Both the position numbers and the translations under genes were made by a program. From Paracoccaceae bacterium (lineage in GTDB: Bacteria; Pseudomonadota; Alphaproteobacteria; Rhodobacterales; Rhodobacteraceae): a stretch of DNA of 8,227 nucleotides. Of this stretch, positions 1 through 5,421 are shown piece after piece. The number at the start of each line of letters is the position of its first letter. Position 1 is the stretch's first letter. A model generated the notes under the pieces. That model was not told where the DNA came from, ran no database searches, and saw only the letters and a program-made list of their open reading frames with translations. The stretch spans positions 1 through 8,227 of the forward strand of contig JAHELH010000100.1 of assembly GCA_024644285.1 (NCBI GenBank), given 5' to 3'.

Positions 1-606
1 TTGGTCTGGCTGGTGGGCGGCGCGGCGGTCGACACCTACACCCGGACCGGGCGCGGCGACTGGCGCGCCAAGCTGCGCCGTCTGCGCAACCTGCCGCGCG
101 CCGACTGGGGCAAGTCGGTCGCCCATGGCGGCCTTGGCGTGACGATCTTCGGCATCGCGGCGATCACTGCCTGGCAGGTCGAGGATATCCGCGTGGCCGA
201 GGTGGGCGAGACGTTCGACGTGGGCGGCTACCAGGTGACGCTGCAGGACGTGCGGCAGGTCGAGGGGCCGAACTACCTGTCGACGATGGCCGAGATGCGC
301 GTGGCGCGGAACGGGCGCGAGGTCGCCCGTCTGTTCCCCGAGAAACGCAACTACCCGGTGGCCCGCATGCCCACGACCGAGGCGGCCATCGACAACGGCG
401 TGTTCCGCGACATCTACCTGGTGATCGGCGACCCGCAGGAAGGCGGCGCCTGGGCGGTGCGGACCTACATCAAGCCCTACGCCAACTGGATCTGGGCTGG
501 CTGCATCATCATGGCGCTGGGTGGGGTGCTGTCGCTCAGCGACCGGCGCTACCGGGTGGCGGCCGGCGCGCGGCGCGCCCCGGCGGGCGCGGTGGCGGCG
601 GAATGA
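1..606 (+). CDS. ccmF: Cytochrome c-type biogenesis protein CcmF, C-terminal part (5' end outside window)
   Basis: This is the last 201 residues of CcmF, the membrane subunit of the heme lyase that attaches heme to CXXCH motifs of apocytochromes c in the periplasm (System I). CcmF is usually about 650 residues, so some two thirds lies before base 1. The TTG at base 1 is an ordinary codon at the edge, not a start. Visible are a membrane segment at about residues 40-58 of the fragment, a periplasmic region, and a final membrane segment at about 163-183 followed by a basic cytoplasmic tail. The stretch around residues 113-128 (PEKRNYPVARMPTTEA) is the conserved CcmF signature before the last helix. 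His42 at the start of the first segment is placed like the transmembrane heme b ligand known in this family; that assignment is inference. The stop overlaps the ccmH start (ATGA), so the two are translationally coupled. Confidence 0.95.
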   Translation: MVWLVGGAAVDTYTRTGRGDWRAKLRRLRNLPRADWGKSVAHGGLGVTIFGIAAITAWQVEDIRVAEVGETFDVGGYQVTLQDVRQVEGPNYLSTMAEMRVARNGREVARLFPEKRNYPVARMPTTEAAIDNGVFRDIYLVIGDPQEGGAWAVRTYIKPYANWIWAGCIIMALGGVLSLSDRRYRVAAGARRAPAGAVAAE

Positions 607-1088
607 GCCGGGCGGGCAGGGGCGGTGCGGGCAAGCACGCGCCCTACATCGCCGGCCTGCTCGTGGCGCTTTGGGCCGGCATGGCGGGCGCGGTGCAGCC
701 CGACGAGATCCTCGACGACCCGGTGCTGGAACAGCGCGCCCGCGATCTCAGCAAGGGCCTGCGCTGCCTGGTCTGCCGCAACGAGAGCATCGACGAAAGC
801 AATGCCGATCTGGCCCGCGACCTGCGGCTCTTGGTGCGCGAGCGGCTGGTCGCCGGCGACAGCGACGCAGAGGCCATCGCCTTCATCACCGAGCGCTACG
901 GCGAATACGTGCTGCTGAAGCCCACGGCGACGGGATCGAACCTGGCTTTGTGGATCGCCGGACCGGTGATGCTGGTCGTGGCGCTGGGCACCGCGCTGGC
1001 CTACCAGCGGCGGCGCAGCAGGAAAGCCGCGCCCGACGCGCTGAGCGCCGAGGAACAGGCGCGGCTGGACGAAATCCTGCGGCAGTGA
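603..1088 (+). CDS. ccmH: Cytochrome c-type biogenesis protein CcmH (CycL type, thioredox subunit)
   Basis: This 161-residue protein is the short CcmH/CycL form, whereas E. coli CcmH is about 350 residues because of a fused TPR (CcmI-like) part. Residues about 15-31 form a hydrophobic signal or anchor. The redox motif follows as LRCLVCRNESI with Cys55 and Cys58, then a helical segment rich in Asp and Arg. A second membrane helix at about 114-133 ends in a basic YQRRRSRK stop-transfer, leaving a short charged tail. In this family the Cys pair reduces or holds the apocytochrome CXXCH thiols so that CcmF can ligate heme. The ATG at 603 overlaps the ccmF TGA, which fixes the start; no independent Shine-Dalgarno is needed. 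No CcmI gene follows, so that component must be encoded elsewhere or upstream. Confidence 0.95.
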   Translation: MSRAGRGGAGKHAPYIAGLLVALWAGMAGAVQPDEILDDPVLEQRARDLSKGLRCLVCRNESIDESNADLARDLRLLVRERLVAGDSDAEAIAFITERYGEYVLLKPTATGSNLALWIAGPVMLVVALGTALAYQRRRSRKAAPDALSAEEQARLDEILRQ

Positions 1089-1104
1089 CGCAGCGTGCGG
1101 CTTT

Positions 1105-1119
1105 CGCGCCCGCGGCGCG
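1105..1119 (+). other. GC-rich hairpin in the ccmH to crotonase spacer
   Basis: CGCGCC and GGCGCG form a perfect 6-bp stem around a CGC loop, 17 bases after the ccmH stop. There is no T-tract on either side, so it is not a standard intrinsic terminator. It could slow polymerase or protect the 3' end of the ccm message. It might also be chance in such GC-rich DNA. Confidence 0.3.
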
Positions 1120-1158
1120 GCGCTATGGTGCGCGGCGACGGACAAGGGACCGCATCCG

Positions 1159-1935
1159 ATGAACTACGACACCATCCGCCTGGACCTGCGTGACGGCCTC
1201 GCCGTGATCACCCTGAACCGGCCCGACGTGATGAACGCGCTTAACACCCGGATGCGCGCCGAATTGCTGGATGCGGTGAAAGCCGCGCCGGGCCAGGCGC
1301 GTGCCCTGGTGCTGACCGGCGCGGGCCGCGCCTTCTGTTCGGGCCAGGATCTGGGCGACGCCGCGACGGCGGCCAATGTCGATCTGGAGCGCACCCTGCG
1401 CGACGAATACGAGCCGCTGCTCAAGGCGATCTACGATTGCCCGATCCCGACGCTGTCGGCTGTCAACGGCGCGGCGGCGGGGGCGGGGGCCAACCTGGCG
1501 CTGGCGGCGGACGTGGTGATCGCCTCGGAAGCAGCCGTGTTCCTGCAGGCGTTCGCCCGCATCGGCCTGATCCCGGATGCCGGCGGCACCTACTGGCTGC
1601 CGCGGCAGATGGGCTTTGCCAAGGCGATGGGCGCGGCCCTGTTCGCCGAGCCGATCACCGCGCGGCAGGCCGCCGATTGGGGCATGATCTGGGAAGCGGT
1701 GCCCGAGGCGGCATTCGCCGAGCACTGGCAGGCCCGCGCGGCAAAGCTGGCGCAGGGCCCGACGGCCGCCTTTGCGCGCGCCAAGAAGGCGCTGCGCGCG
1801 ACCTACGACAACGACTTGACCGCGCAGCTGGAGCTTGAGGCGCACCTGCAGGGCGAATGCGGCCAGACCCGGGATTTCAAGGAGGGCGTGCTGGCCTTCC
1901 TCGAAAAGCGCCCGCCGCACTATGAGGGGCGGTAG
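1159..1935 (+). CDS. Crotonase-family acyl-CoA isomerase, PaaG-like
   Basis: The 258 residues make a complete single-domain enoyl-CoA hydratase/isomerase (crotonase) protein. The CoA and oxyanion-hole segments are AFCSGQDL (58-65) and VNGAAAGAGAN (102-112). Aligned by eye to rat crotonase, the two hydratase glutamates (Glu144, Glu164) are replaced by Asn112 and Phe132, while an Asp sits in IPDAGGT (Asp140). That is the arrangement of PaaG, the 1,2-epoxyphenylacetyl-CoA isomerase that also moves double bonds in enoyl-CoAs. The GLIPDAGGT, WGMIW and EGVLAFLEKR segments also recall PaaG closely. I therefore infer isomerase rather than hydratase activity in the cytoplasm. No other phenylacetate or beta-oxidation gene is present, so the substrate is open. 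The ATG has AAGGGA 9 bases upstream, and the gene starts 70 bases after ccmH in the same direction, possibly as the operon tail. A database may call it simply enoyl-CoA hydratase. Confidence 0.9.
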   Translation: MNYDTIRLDLRDGLAVITLNRPDVMNALNTRMRAELLDAVKAAPGQARALVLTGAGRAFCSGQDLGDAATAANVDLERTLRDEYEPLLKAIYDCPIPTLSAVNGAAAGAGANLALAADVVIASEAAVFLQAFARIGLIPDAGGTYWLPRQMGFAKAMGAALFAEPITARQAADWGMIWEAVPEAAFAEHWQARAAKLAQGPTAAFARAKKALRATYDNDLTAQLELEAHLQGECGQTRDFKEGVLAFLEKRPPHYEGR

Positions 1936-1953
1936 ATCCCGCACGCCGCCCTC
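1924..1953 (+). terminator. Possible hairpin terminator at the end of the crotonase gene
   Basis: GAGGGGCGG at 1924-1932 can pair with CCGCCCTC at 1946-1953 with one bulged base and a 13-base loop. The 5' arm lies across the last codons up to the stop at 1933-1935. No T-tract follows, so intrinsic termination would be weak. It marks a plausible end of the ccm-crotonase transcript before the unrelated gene at 2055. Confidence 0.3.
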
Positions 1954-2030
1954 GTGTGGCGAATCGCAGGAATTCCTATTACCATAAGTAGCATTCAACT
2001 TGCCGCCTTCACGTTCTGATGGCGGGACGC

Positions 2031-2053
2031 ACAATTTTTATTGGAGGAATTGT
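2031..2053 (+). promoter_or_regulatory. Strong ribosome binding site framed by an ACAATT/AATTGT inverted repeat
   Basis: GGAGGA at 2043-2048 stands six bases before the ATG at 2055 and decides the start against the in-frame ATG at 2019, which has no such site. ACAATT (2031-2036) and AATTGT (2048-2053) form a 6-bp inverted repeat that puts most of the Shine-Dalgarno in the 11-base loop; GAC (2026-2028) and GTC (2058-2060) could extend it. It may be a protein-binding operator or a weak mRNA hairpin. The repeat is AT-rich and short, so its function is unproven. I find no convincing -35/-10 pair in the AT-rich spacer upstream. Confidence 0.45.
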
Positions 2054-2054
2054 C

Positions 2055-2567
2055 ATGGTCGTTTTGCAACGATTGCTATTGGTCGCTCTGCTGACATTGC
2101 CGCCCCTGGGAGGCTCGGCCCAACAGGGCGACTACGGAGCGGAAAAACGCGTCGTCCGGCCCGAGCTTCCGCCAGCGCAACTCTGTGGCGTGCCGGCTTC
2201 CCAGAAGATGGTGCTGCGCAACAGCAGCCGGTGTGCCGAGGGCGAAGAGCCCGTGAATCTGGTGCTGTGTCGCGATCGCAAGCGCGGCGTTCTGAATGCC
2301 CGCGCGGTGCGCTGTTCCGACGGCGAGGAACGCTTGTCCCGCGGACTGGCGGCGGCGTTGACGACGCTGCTGCCGCCCCGTCCGGTCGTTGTGATCGACG
2401 ATCTAACCGGATCGGGCCCTGGAGATCCGGTGCCGCCGGTGCAGGCGATCAACAAATGCGGCAAGGCCGCGTGCCTGTGCACCGGCACCTTCTGCGCCGA
2501 CCTGATCGACGCCAACTATTGCGAGGATTTTCACTGCGGCGGTCCGCAGTGTATCTGCATTTTCTAG
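2055..2567 (+). CDS. Exported cysteine-rich protein of unknown family
   Basis: I do not recognise this 170-residue protein. It opens with a textbook signal peptide: MVVLQR, a hydrophobic core to about residue 19, and GSA before a likely cleavage after Ala22. A mature protein of about 148 residues would be left in the periplasm or outside. All 12 cysteines (44, 60, 72, 87, 135, 140, 142, 147, 156, 161, 166, 168) lie in the mature part. Four are spread through the first half. After a helical, Pro-rich linker (about 92-130), eight crowd into the last 36 residues, ending CICIF. The even number and export suggest a disulfide-knotted fold; metal binding by the C-terminal cluster is the alternative. 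There is no lipobox. A strong GGAGGA site drives translation, and the ATG at 2055 is preferred to that at 2019 because the longer form would put 12 extra residues before the signal peptide. It stands alone, convergent with gltA, behind an unusually AT-rich spacer, which may mean later insertion. Confidence 0.8.
   Translation: MVVLQRLLLVALLTLPPLGGSAQQGDYGAEKRVVRPELPPAQLCGVPASQKMVLRNSSRCAEGEEPVNLVLCRDRKRGVLNARAVRCSDGEERLSRGLAAALTTLLPPRPVVVIDDLTGSGPGDPVPPVQAINKCGKAACLCTGTFCADLIDANYCEDFHCGGPQCICIF
2406..2431 (+). repeat. 8-bp perfect inverted repeat inside the cysteine-rich gene
   Basis: ACCGGATC (2406-2413) and GATCCGGT (2424-2431) are exact reverse complements separated by 10 bases. They encode the Gly/Pro linker just before the C-terminal Cys cluster (about residues 118-126). 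As RNA this would be a stable hairpin within the message. A role in pausing between the two halves is possible, but chance from Gly/Pro codons is equally likely. Confidence 0.5.
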
Positions 2568-2586
2568 CCGCGCAAAGCGCGCCTAG
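2564..2586. terminator. Palindrome carrying both convergent stop codons, candidate bidirectional terminator
   Basis: The core is CGCGC-AAA-GCGCG (2569-2581). After one C-C mismatch it is extended on both sides by CTAG (2564-2567 and 2583-2586). The TAG of the cysteine-rich gene and the TAG of gltA lie symmetrically in the two arms. The symmetry means either transcript can fold at its end, fitting a shared terminator in a 15-bp gap. TTTT occurs only before the hairpin on the + strand, so the classical U-tract is missing in both directions. Confidence 0.45.
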
Positions 2587-3878
2587 CGATCCTCGACGTT
2601 GACGTAATCGCGGTAGGTCTCGCCCATGTAAAGCTGCCGTGGGCGGCCGATTTTCAGCTGCGGATCGACGATCATCTCTTTCCACTGCGAGATCCAGCCC
2701 ACGGTGCGCGCCAGCGCGAAGATCGGGGTGAACATGGCGGTGGGAAAGCCCATCGCGTCGAGGATGATGCCGGAATAGAAATCGACGTTCGGATAGAGCT
2801 TCTTCTCGATGAAGTAGGGATCCTCCAGCGCGATCTTTTCCAGCTGCTTGGCGACCTGCAGCGTCGGGTTGTTCTCGATGCCCAGAAGGTCCAGCACCTC
2901 GTCGGCAGATTGCTTCATCACCTTCGCGCGCGGGTCGAAGTTCTTGTAGACCCGGTGGCCGAAACCCATCAGGCGGAACGGATCGTCCTTGTCCTTGGCC
3001 CGCGCGATATACTCGGGGATGCGGTCGACCGTGCCGATCTCGCGCAGCATTTCCAGGCAGGCCTGGTTGGCGCCGCCATGCGCCGGCCCCCAGAGACAGG
3101 CAATGCCCGCGGCGATGCAGGCGAACGGGTTGGCGCCCGAGGACGAGGCCAGCCGCACCGTCGAGGTCGACGCGTTCTGCTCGTGGTCGGCATGCAGGGT
3201 GAAGATCCGGTCCATCGCGCGGCTCAGGATCGGGTTGACCTCGTAATCCTCGGCCGGCACCGAAAAGCACATGCGTAGGAAATTGCTCGCATAATCCAGG
3301 TCATTGCGCGGATAGACGAAGGGCTGGCCGATGGAATACTTGTAGGCCATCGCCGCGATCGTCGGCATCTTGGCGATCAGCCGGATCGAGGCGACCTCGC
3401 GCTGCCACGGATCCGAAATGTCCGTCGAGTCGTGGTAGAACGCGCTCATCGCGCCGACGACGCCGACCATCGTCGCCATCGGGTGCGCGTCGCGGCGGAA
3501 GCCGCGGAAGAACATGTGCATCTGCTCGTGGATCATCGTGTGATTGGTCACCCGGCTCTCGAAATCCTCGAGCTCGGCGCCGCTGGGCAACTCGCCATAA
3601 AGCAGCAGGTAGCAGACCTCGAGGTAGTGCGATTTCTCGGCCAGCTGGTCGATCGGATAGCCACGGTGCAGCAATTCGCCCTTGTCGCCATCGATATAGG
3701 TGATGGTCGAGTCGCAGGACGCGGTCGAGGTGAAGCCCGGATCGTAGGTGAAGACGCCGCCCTGGGCGTAGAGCTTGCGAATATCGATCACGTCGGGCCC
3801 GACGGTCGGCGAATACATCGGCAGGCGCAGTTCCTTGTCGTCGAAACTCAAAATTGCCGTCTTGTTGCTGTCCGCCAT
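2583..3878 (-). CDS. gltA: Citrate synthase (type II)
   Basis: This is a full-length 431-residue citrate synthase, which condenses oxaloacetate and acetyl-CoA at the entry to the TCA cycle in the cytoplasm. The catalytic triad is plain: His267 in GPAHGGAN, His308 in MGFGHRVYK and Asp366 in NVDFYSG, matching E. coli His264, His305 and Asp362. LHADHEQN (228-235) and the C-terminal GRPRQLYMG (411-419) are also family hallmarks. Length and N-terminal domain fit the type II hexameric enzymes of Gram-negative bacteria, which are often inhibited by NADH; this regulation is inferred. The start at 3878 is chosen because AAAGGAA lies 5 bases upstream and MADSNKTAILSFDDKELRLP is a typical N-terminus. 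The longer in-frame ATG at 3959 would add 27 residues with no family likeness and run into gltX. It lies 61 bases downstream of gltX on the same strand and converges on the cysteine-rich gene. Confidence 0.98.
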   Translation of the reverse strand: MADSNKTAILSFDDKELRLPMYSPTVGPDVIDIRKLYAQGGVFTYDPGFTSTASCDSTITYIDGDKGELLHRGYPIDQLAEKSHYLEVCYLLLYGELPSGAELEDFESRVTNHTMIHEQMHMFFRGFRRDAHPMATMVGVVGAMSAFYHDSTDISDPWQREVASIRLIAKMPTIAAMAYKYSIGQPFVYPRNDLDYASNFLRMCFSVPAEDYEVNPILSRAMDRIFTLHADHEQNASTSTVRLASSSGANPFACIAAGIACLWGPAHGGANQACLEMLREIGTVDRIPEYIARAKDKDDPFRLMGFGHRVYKNFDPRAKVMKQSADEVLDLLGIENNPTLQVAKQLEKIALEDPYFIEKKLYPNVDFYSGIILDAMGFPTAMFTPIFALARTVGWISQWKEMIVDPQLKIGRPRQLYMGETYRDYVNVEDR

Positions 3879-3896
3879 GGAAATTCCTTTCGTCAG

Positions 3897-3920
3897 GACC
3901 GGGCCCAAGGCGGGCAGGTC
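3897..3920 (-). other. Interrupted hairpin in the gltX-gltA spacer
   Basis: GACC-GG-GCCC at 3897-3906 faces GGGC-A-GGTC at 3912-3920 across a 5-base loop, giving two 4-bp helices with a small internal loop. It lies just ahead of the gltA Shine-Dalgarno on the - strand, with no U-tract after it. It could set the relative amount of gltA to gltX message as a processing or attenuation element. I see no clear gltA promoter in this 61-base gap. Confidence 0.25.
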
Positions 3921-3939
3921 AGAGTGGTTGCCGGGAGGA

Positions 3940-5343
3940 TTACCCCGTCGCGTCGGCAAGCCGCAAGAGCGTCTCGTCGCGCCCCAGGACCAGCATCATG
4001 TCGAAGACGCTGGGGCTGACCGTGCGTCCCGCAAGTGCGGCGCGCAGCGGCTGGGCCAGTTTACCAAGCTTGGTCCCCCGCGCCTCGGCAAACTCGGAAA
4101 CAGCCTGCTCCAGCGTGTCGCGGCCCCAGCTAGCATTCCGCAGGTGCGGCGTCAATTCGGCCAGCAAATGCTGCGCTGCGTCATCGAGGATGCCGGCGGC
4201 CTTCTCGTCCGGCTGCAAGGGGCGCTCGGTCAGTACGAAATGCGCTTTTTCAAGCAGTTCCGGAAAAGTCTTCGCGCGATCCTTTACGCAATACATCGCC
4301 CGCTGCAGTCCGTCGGCCTGCCTGTCGGTCAGTTCCGGCAGGCCGGCTGCCGACAGATAACCCTTGATCTCGCCGAGCAGGGCGGCGTCGTCTGCGCGGG
4401 CGATATGCTGGCCGCAGAGATTCTCCAGCTTCTTCAGATCCAGCCGCGCCGGCGACTTGCCGATGCCGTCGAGATCGAACCATTCGCGCGCCTGTTCGTC
4501 GGTGAAGAACTCGTCGTCGCCGTGCGACCAGCCGAGCCGCGCCAGGTAGTTGCGCATGCCCGCCGCCGGATAGCCCATCGCCTGGTACTCTTCGACGCCG
4601 AGCGCGCCGTGGCGCTTCGACAGCTTCTTGCCGTCCGGCCCGTGAATCAGCGGGATATGCGCCCAGACCGGCACGTCCCAGCCCATCGCCCGGTAGATCA
4701 GCATCTGGCGGGCGGCGTTGTTGAGATGGTCGTCGCCGCGGATCACGTGGGTCACGCCCATGTCGTGATCATCGACGACGACCGCGAGCATGTAGACCGG
4801 CGTACCGTCCGAGCGCAGCAGGATCATGTCGTCGAGCTGGTCGTTGGCAATGCGCACGTCGCCCTGGACGCGGTCCTCGATCACCGTCTCGCCCGCCTGC
4901 GGCGCGCGGATGCGGATCGCGTAGGCGCCGTCGGGATGCGTCGCGGGGTCGGCGTCGCGCCAGGGCGAGCGATAAAGCGTCGAGCGCCCCTCGGCGCGCG
5001 CCTGTTCGCGGAAGGCGGCGATTTCCTCTTGCGTGGCGAAGCACTTGTAGGCCTGCCCGCGCGCCAGCAGGTCATGCGCGACGGCGGCATGACGCTCGGC
5101 GCCGGCGGCCTGGCTGACCGCGTCGCCGTCCCAGTCCAGCCCCAGCCAGCTGAGCCCGCGATAGATCGCCTCGGTCGCCTGCGCGGTCGAGCGCGCCCGG
5201 TCGGTATCCTCGATGCGCAACAGGAAACGGCCGCCCCGCCCCTTGGCGTAGAGCCAGTTGAACAGCGCCGTCCGTGCCCCGCCGATATGCAGATAGCCGG
5301 TGGGCGAAGGCGCGAAACGGGTGACGACGGGGGCGTCGGGCAT
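3940..5343 (-). CDS. gltX: Glutamate--tRNA ligase (GluRS)
   Basis: The 467-residue enzyme charges tRNA-Glu with glutamate using ATP. The Rossmann fold opens with VVTRFAPSPTGYLHIGG, where H19-I-G-G22 is the class I HIGH motif. KLSKR (240-244) is the KMSKS loop, and the C-terminal half is the helical anticodon-binding domain. LRIEDTDR and VIRGDDHLNN are also characteristic. The CxC...CxH zinc site of E. coli GluRS is absent; only one Cys (in YKCFAT) is in that region. Many alphaproteobacteria use a non-discriminating GluRS plus GatCAB to make Gln-tRNA; whether this one does cannot be told from sequence. I prefer the ATG at 5343, with AAAAGG 12 bases upstream. The in-frame ATG at 5370 would add nine residues, lacks a Shine-Dalgarno, and lies at or before the start of transcription predicted from the promoter below. 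The gene is divergent from comEC and upstream of gltA. Confidence 0.96.
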   Translation of the reverse strand: MPDAPVVTRFAPSPTGYLHIGGARTALFNWLYAKGRGGRFLLRIEDTDRARSTAQATEAIYRGLSWLGLDWDGDAVSQAAGAERHAAVAHDLLARGQAYKCFATQEEIAAFREQARAEGRSTLYRSPWRDADPATHPDGAYAIRIRAPQAGETVIEDRVQGDVRIANDQLDDMILLRSDGTPVYMLAVVVDDHDMGVTHVIRGDDHLNNAARQMLIYRAMGWDVPVWAHIPLIHGPDGKKLSKRHGALGVEEYQAMGYPAAGMRNYLARLGWSHGDDEFFTDEQAREWFDLDGIGKSPARLDLKKLENLCGQHIARADDAALLGEIKGYLSAAGLPELTDRQADGLQRAMYCVKDRAKTFPELLEKAHFVLTERPLQPDEKAAGILDDAAQHLLAELTPHLRNASWGRDTLEQAVSEFAEARGTKLGKLAQPLRAALAGRTVSPSVFDMMLVLGRDETLLRLADATG

Positions 5344-5373
5344 GGGGCGGCTTAACCTTTTGGAAACCATGGG

Positions 5374-5401
5374 GGCATAGCGTTGCCGGCGGTCTAGTCA
5401 A
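5374..5401 (-). promoter_or_regulatory. Candidate gltX promoter
   Basis: On the - strand TTGACT (5401-5396) stands 16 bases before TATGCC (5379-5374). The -35 matches five of six consensus bases; the -10 is weak, with three of six. Transcription would start near 5367, inside or after the upstream ATG at 5370, which supports translation from 5343. The element lies in the short divergent gap shared with comEC, so access for polymerase may be coupled in both directions. Confidence 0.4.
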
Positions 5402-5421
5402 TCGGGTTTGGGAGGGCAAGT

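Noticed and set aside
1123..2034. 303-codon frame on the - strand opposite the crotonase gene
   Set aside because: Composition is Arg/Gly-rich and lacks motifs; the + strand crotonase is unmistakable.
2019..2054. Upstream ATG for the cysteine-rich protein (12 extra residues)
   Set aside because: No Shine-Dalgarno precedes it, whereas GGAGGA is ideally spaced for the ATG at 2055, which also gives a normal signal peptide.
2449..3270. 273-codon second - strand frame inside gltA
   Set aside because: Out-of-frame shadow of gltA with Arg-rich low-complexity translation. It does not suggest a frameshift, since gltA is intact with all catalytic residues.
3879..3959. Longer gltA start at 3959
   Set aside because: It would overlap the 3' end of gltX and add 27 residues unlike citrate synthases. 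A good AAAGGAA site sits just before the ATG at 3878.
3775..5355. Long open frame on the + strand (526 codons) opposite gltX
   Set aside because: gltX on the - strand has HIGH and KLSKR motifs over the same bases; the + frame shows no family features and no ribosome binding site.
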